In this document: positions 34,106-44,006 of the stretch, in pieces
Layout of the letters: each line of letters starts with the position of its first letter
How positions within the stretch are numbered: the first letter of the stretch is position 1
Assembly (NCBI RefSeq): GCF_011044495.1
Contig: NZ_CP049143.1
Coordinates: 7,130,001 to 7,194,000 of the forward strand
Length of the DNA stretch: 64,000 nt
Direction: 5' to 3'
Source: Roseimicrobium sp. ORNL1
GTDB lineage: Bacteria > Verrucomicrobiota > Verrucomicrobiia > Verrucomicrobiales > Verrucomicrobiaceae
The notes under the pieces: model-generated
What the model saw: only the letters and a program-made list of their open reading frames with translations
Databases searched by the model: none
Told to the model about the DNA's origin: nothing
Program-made: the position numbers and the translations under genes

Positions 34106-34632
34106 CGCGCCACCATGCGCTCCTCTTTCGCCGCACCTGTGAGCGGATCCAGCGTCACCTCAAACCATGACAGGCCCCTCTCAAAACGCGCCGTCAGCGG
34201 TTCACACAACCCGCTGGGAGTAATGATGAGCCGCTGGCCCTCCGCGGGCGCAAATTTCTCTGCTCCAAACCGGCGTAGCGAGAGCGCCATGCCGGGAGGC
34301 AGGGTGACTCGTTTCACCGGCACAGGTGTATCGTCGCCCGGTCTCGGGATGCGTAGTGGCATCGCCGCGCCCGTCTTGTCGAAGACCAGTACCTGCGGCC
34401 TCTCATACAAAGTCGCGCGGCGCACTGCTTCTGCCGCGAGTTCCTTGAACTCCAGCACCGGCTTGCGCAATTCCTGCTCCTGCATCATGCCATCGAAACT
34501 CATCGTTCCGAGACCGACGACGAGGATGATGATGACCAGCACGATCATCAACTCCAGCAGGGTGAACGCACCCGTCCGCAGGGTCAAGGCCACGCCAAAG
34601 CGCGGCTCATGCCTCAGACGGAGGGACTTCAT
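34102..34632 (-). CDS. gspH: Prepilin-type pseudopilin, GspH-like
   Basis: This 176-residue protein has the site TGAFTLLELMIVLVIIILVVG with Glu at +5, a helical spine and a beta-rich C-terminal part containing RATLYERPQVLVFD and LIITPSGLCEPLTARF. Its position between GspG and GspI and its size are those of GspH. It is a minor pseudopilin of type II secretion. It starts 11 bases after the GspG stop and overlaps the GspI start. Confidence 0.78.
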   Translation of the reverse strand: MKSLRLRHEPRFGVALTLRTGAFTLLELMIVLVIIILVVGLGTMSFDGMMQEQELRKPVLEFKELAAEAVRRATLYERPQVLVFDKTGAAMPLRIPRPGDDTPVPVKRVTLPPGMALSLRRFGAEKFAPAEGQRLIITPSGLCEPLTARFERGLSWFEVTLDPLTGAAKEERMVAR

Positions 34633-34643
34633 GGCGCTGGTGG

Positions 34644-35096
34644 CTACCAGTTTCCAAGGTCGTCCTGCGTGCCATCCAGGCCATCCTCGCCAAAGGAATA
34701 CACATCGACCCCGGACGGATTGTGCTTGCCCGGGTTACGGTAGCCCATCTTGCGCTGCCACGGATCCACGATGCCGTCAGACTTCACAAGCTGCTTCCAC
34801 TGGCGAGGTTGGGGGGCGACGGTCGGCTGGCTCACCAGCGCATCCAGTCCCTGCGCCTGGGTGGGATAGCCACCATTATCGAGACGGTAGGATACGAGGC
34901 TCGCTTCCAAGCTGCGCACCTTCGCCTTGGTGGTATTTTTCTCAGCGCTGGCGGTGATGTTCTGGAACATGAGAGCCGCGCCACCGATGATGAGGCTGAT
35001 GATGAGGAGCACCAGCATCATTTCCATGAGGGTGAAGCCGGCAGTGTCAGCCCCAAACCGGGCCTGTGACCGAGTGGCATGCGAGGAAATTTTCAT
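34644..35096 (-). CDS. gspG: Major pseudopilin GspG
   Basis: This 150-residue protein has the prepilin site AGFTLMEMMLVLLIISLIIGG with Glu at +5. The GspG body follows: RLDNGGYPTQAQGLDALV, then WQRKMGYRNPGKHNPSG and a calcium-binding end GEDGLDGTQDDLGNW. The tail is the hallmark of the major pseudopilin, whose Ca2+ site is needed for assembly. GspG needs a prepilin peptidase (GspO) that is not in the window. An 84-base gap separates it from gspF. Confidence 0.9.
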   Translation of the reverse strand: MKISSHATRSQARFGADTAGFTLMEMMLVLLIISLIIGGAALMFQNITASAEKNTTKAKVRSLEASLVSYRLDNGGYPTQAQGLDALVSQPTVAPQPRQWKQLVKSDGIVDPWQRKMGYRNPGKHNPSGVDVYSFGEDGLDGTQDDLGNW

Positions 35097-35180
35097 GGGG
35101 TGAGTCTAGGGAGTTTCGCCGGGAGGGGCAAGGGAGAAGCAAGTGACGGTAAGGACATAAAACACCTGATGAATGTCACG

Positions 35181-36518
35181 TCAGCGCTCCTGGATTTGCT
35201 GCAGGGTGCTGAAGACGATGCTGATCATCACCCACACCATGCTGCCCACCAGCACCGCCATGACCAGCATAAGCACCGGCTGCAGCAGTGCAGTAGCGTG
35301 GTCAATCGTCTTGGTGAGCTGACGATCAAAGCGCTCTGCTGCTTTCTCCAGCGCATCCGCCATTTCACCGGTCTGCTCACCCACGCGGATCATGTCGACC
35401 ACCAGCGGACGCATCACCCCCGTTTTTTCCATCGCGCGGCTCAGGGAACCGCCATCGTGCACCGCCGTCTCCACCGAGACCAATTGCTCACGCAGATAAA
35501 GGTTCATCGTGGCCTTCCGCACCAGCTCGAGTGCCCGGTGCAGGGGCAGGCCGTTCTTCAGGAGATTGCCCAGGGTTTCCAGAAACTGTACTTCAAACCG
35601 CGTGCGCAGCACCGGGCCGTACAAGGGCAGGTTTAGCATGGTGCGATGCCACCACGCGATCCGCCCCTTATCTTGGAACAACAGGTGTACCACAATTGCC
35701 GTCAGGATGGCAGCGATGACAAAGAGCCACCACCATGTCTTGATGAAGTCACTGGCGTTCAGCATCCACTGCGCCATCATCGGAAGCTCCTTCCCCGTGC
35801 TCTGCACCAGCTTTGCCATGCGCGGGAGGAGGAAGGTGACCATGGTCACCGCCAGAGCGATGCCTGAGACGACGATAAACGCAGGGTAAATCAAAGCCCC
35901 GGTCACCTTGGAGCGGAGCTGCTCCAGCTGATTCAGGTGGCGTGCCTGGCGGTTCAGGATGGAGCCCAGGGCACCGCCCGCCTCACCCGCGGAGACAAGA
36001 TTGCAGTACAGTTCATCAAAGGACGGACTCACCTGATGCAGCGAGCTGGAGAGCGGCAGACCATCCCGCACACGCTCACGCACCGAGGTGGCAAGCTGGC
36101 GCAGCACAGGCACGCTCCGGTTCTCCATCGCGTGAAGAGCCTGCTCAAGCTGAAGGCCCGCCGTCAGGAGGTCGCACAGCTCCTCGGTGAACTGGATGAC
36201 CTGCGCGCGGGTGAGCTTGATGGGGCCCGTGGGTGCCGCCCCTTTCGCGTTGCCAGCCTTTCCAGACGCCCCTGCCTTCGCCGGAGCAGCGGCGGCAGTC
36301 TTTGATTTCGCGGAGCTTTTGTCGGCCTTGTCTTTGTTGCTGTTCTTCTCCTTGGTGGCAACAGCGGTAGCGGACTTGCCATCTTCCGCGTTCAAGGAAA
36401 AGGGCTGCAATCCGCGTCGTGCAAGTTTCCGCACCGCCTCTCCACGATCCGCCGCATCCAGCGTGCCAGCACTGCGCTGGCCGGAGGTGCTCATGGCTTC
36501 GTAACGAAAGGCGGGCAT
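35181..36518 (-). CDS. gspF: Type II secretion platform protein GspF with basic linker insert
   Basis: This 445-residue protein starts MPAFRYEAMSTSGQ, as GspF does. A low-complexity Lys/Ala/Ser-rich insert runs from about 46 to 95 (KSSAKSKTAAAAPAKAG). Two GspF domains follow with helices near 205-230, 255-285 and 415-440. Diagnostic segments are EELCDLLTAGLQLEQAL and LETLGNLLKNGLPLHRALELV. GspF is the inner-membrane platform that contacts GspE. The insert replaces the usual short linker after the first domain and may match the charged insert in GspE. Confidence 0.9.
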   Translation of the reverse strand: MPAFRYEAMSTSGQRSAGTLDAADRGEAVRKLARRGLQPFSLNAEDGKSATAVATKEKNSNKDKADKSSAKSKTAAAAPAKAGASGKAGNAKGAAPTGPIKLTRAQVIQFTEELCDLLTAGLQLEQALHAMENRSVPVLRQLATSVRERVRDGLPLSSSLHQVSPSFDELYCNLVSAGEAGGALGSILNRQARHLNQLEQLRSKVTGALIYPAFIVVSGIALAVTMVTFLLPRMAKLVQSTGKELPMMAQWMLNASDFIKTWWWLFVIAAILTAIVVHLLFQDKGRIAWWHRTMLNLPLYGPVLRTRFEVQFLETLGNLLKNGLPLHRALELVRKATMNLYLREQLVSVETAVHDGGSLSRAMEKTGVMRPLVVDMIRVGEQTGEMADALEKAAERFDRQLTKTIDHATALLQPVLMLVMAVLVGSMVWVMISIVFSTLQQIQER

Positions 36519-36574
36519 GCAGTGCGTTCTCCGTTTTTCCAGACTATTACAACTTAGGGGGCGAGGCAGAAAGG

Positions 36575-38395
<1,821 letters not shown>

Positions 38396-38443
38396 GGGCA
38401 CGACAATAGCACAAACCTACGCATCGATGAGCACACCACAGCT

Positions 38444-39124
38444 CTACTCGGTCGGATTCTCGACCTCAGTCTCCGTGGCCTCCACCTCTTCTTCATCATC
38501 GTCGTCACCACTGACCGGGCGATAACCTTCCCGCTCCAGTTCCAGCTTCAGATGCTCCACCGCCTGTGCCAGGGTCAGGTTGTCGTCATTCACCCGGTTG
38601 GTTTCCTTTTCATCCAGCGTGATCTTCACATCCGCTGTCCCGGCTGCGCCGATGCTTCCGTCCCGGGCCTCGCTCTCCGCCTCGCTCTCGTCATCCGCGC
38701 TTACCAGCGTGCCGTGCAGGCTCTTGGCCACCCGCGCCGTGATCGTTGAGGTCGGGTTGCTGATTTTCACCGTGTGATTGATGTCACCCAGCGCCACAAT
38801 CGCCCCTTCTGCCGTGCCGAGACCCGTGCTCGCGGAAATCACCGCCTTCTTGTCCCCGCTTCCGCTCACTGCGGTGAAGAGCCGGCCACCGCCGGACGCC
38901 TCCAGGTACCTCCGCCCGTCCTCCTTCGTGGTCAGCAGGAATGTCGCATCCCCACCCAGCAGAGGTGCCACCACATACCCTCCCTCGAACGTGTGAAAAT
39001 TGATGCCCTTGGCATCGCTCGTGTCGAACTTGTACACCAGCACCTGCCCCATCCCCACTCCGGGCAACAACAAGGCCGCCAGCAGGAAAATCCACGAAGT
39101 GATAGAGTTAAACCAGCGCAACAT
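38444..39124 (-). CDS. Hypothetical secreted protein with acidic tail
   Basis: This 226-residue protein has a signal peptide ending GVGMGQ. A beta-rich body contains FDTSDAKGINFHTFEGGYV and TFLLTTKEDGRRYLEA. The C-terminus is strongly acidic (GDDDDEEEVEATETEVE). It starts MLRWFNS after a region of no gene to the next minus-strand ORF. It lies 48 bases upstream of gspE on the same strand, so it may be co-transcribed with the secretion genes. I recognise no family. A secreted substrate or assembly accessory is conceivable but unproven. Confidence 0.72.
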   Translation of the reverse strand: MLRWFNSITSWIFLLAALLLPGVGMGQVLVYKFDTSDAKGINFHTFEGGYVVAPLLGGDATFLLTTKEDGRRYLEASGGGRLFTAVSGSGDKKAVISASTGLGTAEGAIVALGDINHTVKISNPTSTITARVAKSLHGTLVSADDESEAESEARDGSIGAAGTADVKITLDEKETNRVNDDNLTLAQAVEHLKLELEREGYRPVSGDDDDEEEVEATETEVENPTE

Positions 39125-39247
39125 GGGCGCCAGTCTAGGGGGACGCTAGAGAACTGTCAATCCACGCACCGTTGAGGAATCGACAGATAAAGAAAGTGGC
39201 CGGTCGCGTGCCTCTCACTTCACACCTCGCCAGGCCAGACCGTGCGA

Positions 39248-39694
39248 TCAGTCTGCCCTGCGGATCTTCCGCTTCAAGCAGAGACCCACGAACTGGATCA
39301 CCAGGCCGGACACCACTGCAACCGCACCCGGTTTGATCTGGGTGCCCGCCAGCACCTTCTTGAGGTCCGGCATGGGCATGCCCTCCGCCGTGGCCTCTTC
39401 AAACTTCCGGCCCAGTTCCTGCAGGGTGGACCACTGATCCCACGCCATCCAGCCGAGGGCTCCGACGGCGACCAGCCAGCAAATCCAGCCAAAGACCGGC
39501 TTCGGCACCCACGACATCCCCACCACCGCCACCGAGGCCGCGATCATCACCATCGTGAACGTCCGGCTGATTTCGAACAGGTTGATGGTCTGCAGCCCGG
39601 GAATGTTCAACGCCACCTCGCGGGCACCCCACACCAACATGGCCGCCCCCATCAGGGCCAGGACGAAACGAAAGAAGGGCGGGCGGAGGGACAT
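39248..39694 (-). CDS. Hypothetical membrane protein
   Basis: This 148-residue protein has about four hydrophobic helices: FFRFVLALMGAAMLVWGA, FTMVMIAASVAVVGMSW, VFGWICWLVAVGALGW and GAVAVVSGLVIQFVGLCL. A hydrophilic stretch with ELGRKFEEATAEGMPMPDLKKV lies between the last two. The start at 39694 was chosen because the hydrophobic core starts there; an ATG at 39793 would add a polar N-terminus. I do not recognise a family. It is divergent from the sigma factor, with a 419-base gap. Confidence 0.65.
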   Translation of the reverse strand: MSLRPPFFRFVLALMGAAMLVWGAREVALNIPGLQTINLFEISRTFTMVMIAASVAVVGMSWVPKPVFGWICWLVAVGALGWMAWDQWSTLQELGRKFEEATAEGMPMPDLKKVLAGTQIKPGAVAVVSGLVIQFVGLCLKRKIRRAD

Positions 39695-40113
39695 GTCTCG
39701 ATGCGGATGAAACTCTTTCCTTTTCCTGGCTGGCTGGGTTTCGGTTTCACCCCACTGGGAGGTTTTTGCAAGTGATGTCAGCAGAGTGCTCATGGGAGTA
39801 GCCCCCCGTCCGGCGCACTCCTGGCGGTCGAAATGCGCCGGTGGGGGTTTGGGGAACCGCCATTCCCATCGCCGAAAACAGCAGTTCCTTAGTGACTGCA
39901 TTTGGATTTCCCAACGATTGTGACAGGACTTTCAACATTCCTTCGGGGACAAGGGTCACAATGCCCTGACATTGTCCGAAATCCCCAAGTGCCCCGGGGG
40001 CAAGGGCAGGCAAAAAATATCGTGGCTCCGGGCCATACTTCGCGTATGCTTGATACCCGGGCAGGCTCGGTTCCTGCTGTCTCCGAGGCTCCGGTCCAGT
40101 TCCCTTCCCCGCC
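39695..40113. other. Intergenic region between divergent genes, with two small hairpins
   Basis: No gene is supported in this 419-base stretch if the shorter start of the left gene is right. It holds two inverted repeats: ACAATG/CATTGT at 39958-39975 and CATAC/GTATG with a TTCGC loop at 40034-40048, the latter 66 bases before the sigma-factor start. An A-rich run GGCAAAAAATATCG lies at about 40007-40020. It should contain the promoters of both flanking genes, but no clear -35/-10 pair was seen. Confidence 0.5.
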
Positions 40114-40887
40114 ATGAGTGACCACTATACGACCTCATCCTTTCCCAGCACCACGACTGGCCGGGGACAACACGACCCCAATTTCGTCACGCGCTGGGAC
40201 GTCGTGAATCGCGCCAAGGATGGCGCTGACAGCAAGGAGGGCCTGAGTGCGCTGGAGGAGATCTGCCGTATTTATCGGCACCCCATTTATGTCGCTCTCC
40301 GCTTCAAGCATGGTTACGAGCACCATGACGCGGAGGACATCGCGCAGTCATTCATCACGTGGCTCATCCACGGCGGCTACCTGCGCCGCGCGGATCCAGA
40401 GAAGGGACGATTCCGCTCCTTCCTGCTGAGCTACCTGGACAACTACGTTTCCAACCATCGCCGCAAGCAGCAGGCGCAGAAGCGCGGTGGGCGCATCGTG
40501 CACGTGGCTGCGGAGTTCCCCAGCGAGACGAACCGCACCGCGGTGGAACCCCGGGACGAAAACACTCCGGACAAGGAATTCGATCGCGCATGGACCGTGG
40601 CCACCTTCCGTGAGGCGCTGGATCGCCTGCGCGCGAAATTTACTGCGGAGAACCGCGGCGAGGAATTTGAAACGCTGCAGGAATTCCTCCTGCGCAAGCG
40701 CGGTGAGGGCGAGAGCTACAGCACCGCGGCTGCAAAACTGGGCATCACGGAAGTGAACATGCGCCAGCGCGTCTCGCGTTTCGGCAGAAAATTCCGCCAG
40801 ACCCTCGAAGAGGTGATCAAGCCGATGGTGGCGGAGAAGGAGCTCGACGATGAGCTCAGCTACCTCTGGCGCTGCTTCGAGAAGTAA
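40114..40887 (+). CDS. ECF-like RNA polymerase sigma factor
   Basis: This 257-residue protein has a sigma region 2 core near 55-120: YRHPIYVALRFKHGYEHHDAEDIAQSFITWL, followed by FRSFLLSYLDNYVSNHRRKQQ. A region 4-like helix pair sits at about 190-235 with AAKLGITEVNMRQRVSRFGRKFR. It is longer than the usual ECF factor of about 190 residues, as in planctomycete and verrucomicrobial sigma-70-like families. No anti-sigma or Ser/Thr kinase gene is adjacent. The start has no Shine-Dalgarno. Target promoters unknown. Confidence 0.82.
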   Translation: MSDHYTTSSFPSTTTGRGQHDPNFVTRWDVVNRAKDGADSKEGLSALEEICRIYRHPIYVALRFKHGYEHHDAEDIAQSFITWLIHGGYLRRADPEKGRFRSFLLSYLDNYVSNHRRKQQAQKRGGRIVHVAAEFPSETNRTAVEPRDENTPDKEFDRAWTVATFREALDRLRAKFTAENRGEEFETLQEFLLRKRGEGESYSTAAAKLGITEVNMRQRVSRFGRKFRQTLEEVIKPMVAEKELDDELSYLWRCFEK

Positions 40888-40941
40888 CGCCGCGCGTTCG
40901 CTGTTCGCTCCGGCTTCAAATCTCAGGGTGCCATTCCATTT

Positions 40942-40992
40942 CCCCGGCCAGCAAATCACCAGCCGGGGCCGCCCGGGGAACTCCCGCCCGGG
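40942..40992. terminator. GC-rich hairpins at a convergent gene junction
   Basis: CCCCGGC at 40942-40948 pairs with GCCGGGG at 40962-40968 around a 13-base loop. CCCGGG at 40972-40977 and 40987-40992 can form a second stem. They lie between the sigma factor (+) and a small membrane protein gene (-), the expected place for a bidirectional terminator. T-tracts are weak on both sides. Confidence 0.5.
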
Positions 40993-41032
40993 TTAGCGTC
41001 CATGTGTGTGTGAAAGCGCGACAGCCGCGCCA

Positions 41033-41332
41033 TCAGATGCTGTGCTTGCCCATGATGTGACCAGGCTCGCGGAGCACTTCCATGGTGCCCCACAGGGCTC
41101 CCAGCGTCAGCAGCAGCACTCCCACGGCATAGGGCAGACCAAGGATGAAGATGCCGAGCACTTTCAGCCAGGCCACATGCTCCACTACCATGGAGAGAGA
41201 CGTGCCGAGCAGGAAGAAAATGCCTGCAATGCCCACCAGGTCGAAGGGTTTGCGGGGCGTTTCGTAGCCCGACATTTTCGCAAACCAGGGTGCCACAAGG
41301 CAAACCAGCCCGAGTACGATGAGGTCCAACAT
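41033..41332 (-). CDS. Small three-helix membrane protein
   Basis: The ATG at 41332 is supported by GGAGGTGA about 5 bases upstream; this gives 99 residues. Three hydrophobic helices lie near 1-20 (LDLIVLGLVCLVAPW), 33-50 (IAGIFFLLGTSLSMVV) and 55-80 (VLGIFILGLPYAVGVLLLTLG). The C-terminus LREPGHIMGKHSI is polar. I do not recognise a family. It converges with the sigma factor gene across candidate terminators and is divergent from the trypsin-like protease. Confidence 0.75.
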   Translation of the reverse strand: MLDLIVLGLVCLVAPWFAKMSGYETPRKPFDLVGIAGIFFLLGTSLSMVVEHVAWLKVLGIFILGLPYAVGVLLLTLGALWGTMEVLREPGHIMGKHSI

Positions 41333-41511
41333 AGGATTCACCTCCCTTCCAATAAATTGCGACAGTGGAAGGAGCGGCGCGGTTCAACAAATTGGCGGAT
41401 TTATACTCTTACCTATTGCACTTCGCGGCATCCAAACGGGCGGACCCCTTACACGGGTCAAACTCTTTGTATGCCATCGCCAGACCCGGTATAATTGTAT
41501 TTCTGTCTCCA

Positions 41512-42468
41512 ATGCCTTTGAAACTGCATCTCTGCCTGCTGCTCGCCTGCCTGTCGGTGAGTTCGTCCCGGGCATGGGGGAAAGAATTTCGTCTCGAGGA
41601 TCTGCTCTCTGTGCAGCAACAGGTGCAGTCCCAGTATGACCGGGCACGCCAGGCCGTGGTCACGGTGCAGTGCGGCGGCGGCACGGGGAGCGGTGTCATC
41701 GTGAGCCCCAGCGGCCTGATCCTTACGGCGGCGCACGTCACGGAAGGTGGCAAAAAAAAGTGCAACATCGTGCTGCACGACGGCCGGACTGTGGAAGCCA
41801 CCAGTCTCGGCGTAGATAATGCCACGGATGCCGGCATGCTGCAGCTCCCCCCTCCCGCCAAGGCCTGGCCCTACGCTTCCCTCGCCCGCGATGTGCGTGA
41901 GCTGAACGTGGGACAGTGGTGCTTTGCCGTTGGCAATCCCGGCGGCTGGGACGCGGCTCGCGGTCCGGTGCTACGCATCGGCAAGCTGGTGAAGATCGCG
42001 CCCAATACCCTTCAAAGTGACTGCGTGCTCATGGGAGGAGACAGTGGCGGCGGCCTCTTCAACCTGAATGGCGAGGTCATCGGCATTCACAGCCGGATCT
42101 GGAAGGGACGTGACCAGAACCTCCATGTGAGCATGGCCCCCTTCCTGCGCGCCTGGGACGCCATGAAAAAGGGTGAAACCATCTCGCTCTGGGAACAGGG
42201 CAATGGTGGCTGGATCGGCGTCTACACTGAAGGCACGGATACAGGCCTTGCCGTGCGCAAGATCGCCCCGGACTCACCAGCCGTGAAAGCCGGCCTGAAG
42301 GAAGGCGACGTCATCCTCAGTGTAAACAACAAGAAGATGGCCGAGCGCGGCGACTTCCGGGATGCCATCCGGGCCCGGCGTACCGGTGAACTGGTGACGC
42401 TCAAGGTGAAATCGGGTGATGTGGATCGCCTGGTGGAGGTGAAGCTGGGGAGACAGCCGCAGGAGTAG
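41512..42468 (+). CDS. Secreted trypsin-like serine protease with PDZ domain
   Basis: The start at 41512 gives 318 residues with a signal peptide ending SSRAWG. The protease domain (about 45-215) carries an intact triad: His75 in LTAAHV, Asp106 in NATDAGML and Ser178 in GGDSGGG. A PDZ domain lies at about 218-310 with IAPDSPAVKAGLKEGDVILSV. This is the HtrA/Deg (S1C) plan with one PDZ. Periplasmic or extracellular protein quality control is likely. A degenerate paralogue is encoded at 42888-43952. Confidence 0.9.
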   Translation: MPLKLHLCLLLACLSVSSSRAWGKEFRLEDLLSVQQQVQSQYDRARQAVVTVQCGGGTGSGVIVSPSGLILTAAHVTEGGKKKCNIVLHDGRTVEATSLGVDNATDAGMLQLPPPAKAWPYASLARDVRELNVGQWCFAVGNPGGWDAARGPVLRIGKLVKIAPNTLQSDCVLMGGDSGGGLFNLNGEVIGIHSRIWKGRDQNLHVSMAPFLRAWDAMKKGETISLWEQGNGGWIGVYTEGTDTGLAVRKIAPDSPAVKAGLKEGDVILSVNNKKMAERGDFRDAIRARRTGELVTLKVKSGDVDRLVEVKLGRQPQE

Positions 42469-42495
42469 AGAACCTTTGGCAAGCTACCCATTCGT

Positions 42496-42891
42496 ATGGA
42501 CACATCAGCAGCACCAAAACCATATACAGAGTGGAGAGTCGATGCCTTCAATCGCGCCGAGGATGCAGCACATACGTTTGGATATCATTTGATGCAGCAC
42601 TGCCGAACAGAAGCATTGAAGGTTGTTGAGTCCTCTCCTGTTCCAGCAAACAGCAACGACCTTCAAGAATTGGTCGCCACTGCCGTGGACACCGCTCTTC
42701 ACAACGTGATGGATTTGTTGGAAGGCTTCTGGGCAACGAAAGCCGGCCCCGAACACCGGGTCGAGTACGCGCTTTCGGTATGCGTTAAAGAGTCGGAGGA
42801 GGACTCAATATTGGAGCGCATTGAAATCTCACCGTGTCTCCTGGACCTCCCGATTGGCTATTGGAATTGGAAGGACGGAAGTTTCCAATGA
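42496..42891 (+). CDS. Hypothetical protein between two protease genes
   Basis: This 131-residue protein has no signal or membrane helix. It is helical in the first two-thirds (FNRAEDAAHTFGYHLMQHCR, ELVATAVDTALHNVMDLLEG) and has a strand-like C-terminus with VEYALSVCVKESEEDS. I recognise no family. The local base composition is less GC-rich than the neighbouring genes. Its stop overlaps the next start (ATGA at 42888-42891), so it is coupled to the pseudoprotease. It might be a recent insertion or a small partner. Confidence 0.65.
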   Translation: MDTSAAPKPYTEWRVDAFNRAEDAAHTFGYHLMQHCRTEALKVVESSPVPANSNDLQELVATAVDTALHNVMDLLEGFWATKAGPEHRVEYALSVCVKESEEDSILERIEISPCLLDLPIGYWNWKDGSFQ

Positions 42892-43952
42892 CTTTTGATA
42901 ACTGCATCTCCTATCTCGGCCTGCGAACGTTGCTCGCATTGGCTTCGTTGCTCACCGCGATCCCCGCGCTGACAGCAGCAGAGCCCTCTGTGCTGAGGGA
43001 TGACGACCGCACCAATGGCAGCAGTACGCTGGAGGCGCTGGGGAATATCCCCCAAGGTGCCATCGCTGCCACCATCCGGCTGGGAGCTTCACGCACGCAC
43101 GCCGTGCCGGGAGTGATCGTTTCGCCCGATGGCTACATCCTCACCGCAGCCAGTGAAGCCGCGCAGCGCAAGCCCTTGCGCGCCTATCTTACGGACGGCA
43201 CTGCGGTGGACGTGCGTGAGGTGAAAGAGGATGACGCCCTCAATCTCCTGCTCCTGAAAATCGAAGGGGCCAGCCTCCCTCCCGTCAAATGGGGAGAATC
43301 CGCCTCCTTCAAGATTGGGCAGTGGGTCTTCTCCATGACCGGTCCGTCCAAGGAAATCCGCATGGGGGTGATGAGTGCGCGGCGCCGTGCCATCCCGGAC
43401 TCCGGCGCGGTCCTGGGTGTCCGGTTCGGCGTGGACGACGCGGAAGTGGGAGTGACCATTGAGGAGGTCGCAGACGACAGTCCCGCGGACACGGCCGGGC
43501 TTAAGGCCGAGGACGTGCTGATGGCGGTGAATGGGGAGAAGGTCTTCCGCAATGAAAACGTGGCGCGCATCATTTCCGCCCACCGGCCTGGGGATATCTT
43601 GAAGCTCCGCTACTCCCGCAAAGGCGCGGAATCCGATTGCGAGGTGAAGCTCGCCAGCAAGCAGCACGTGGTCATGAACTGGCAGGGCGAAGACTTCGCC
43701 AACCACGGCGTCTCCCTGCGCACGGACAATTTTCCCGAGGTCATCCAGCACGACCTGCCGCTGGATCCAGAGGACATCGGAAGCGCCCTGTTCGATCTCG
43801 AAGGCCGCGCCGTCGCCCTCAATATCGCCCGGGTGGATCGAGTGACCAACTACGCCCTTCCTGTCGAATCCTTCCTTCCCAAGATGACCAAGTGGATGGA
43901 AGAAGATCGGAAAAAGAACAGCCCAAAAACCGCCTCGGCGGTGGGAGAATAG
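42888..43952 (+). CDS. Degenerate secreted trypsin-like/PDZ protein, catalytic His and Ser absent
   Basis: This 354-residue protein has a signal peptide ending PALTAAE. The N-terminal lobe matches the protease at 41512 (PGVIVSPDGYILTAAS), but the His position is Ser89. Asp116 is present. A PDZ domain lies at about 186-258 with VADDSPADTAGLKAEDVLMAV. After it, residues 285-330 hold a serine-strand equivalent (EDIGSALFDLEGRAVALNIAR) in which the nucleophile position is Ile297. The trypsin fold is therefore split by the PDZ domain and inactive by sequence. It probably binds peptides or regulates the neighbour. Confidence 0.85.
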   Translation: MTFDNCISYLGLRTLLALASLLTAIPALTAAEPSVLRDDDRTNGSSTLEALGNIPQGAIAATIRLGASRTHAVPGVIVSPDGYILTAASEAAQRKPLRAYLTDGTAVDVREVKEDDALNLLLLKIEGASLPPVKWGESASFKIGQWVFSMTGPSKEIRMGVMSARRRAIPDSGAVLGVRFGVDDAEVGVTIEEVADDSPADTAGLKAEDVLMAVNGEKVFRNENVARIISAHRPGDILKLRYSRKGAESDCEVKLASKQHVVMNWQGEDFANHGVSLRTDNFPEVIQHDLPLDPEDIGSALFDLEGRAVALNIARVDRVTNYALPVESFLPKMTKWMEEDRKKNSPKTASAVGE

Positions 43953-44006
43953 AATAGCTGGTGCGGCCCTATTGACGGCGGCGCTCTGACCGTTCACTCT
44001 CCACGC

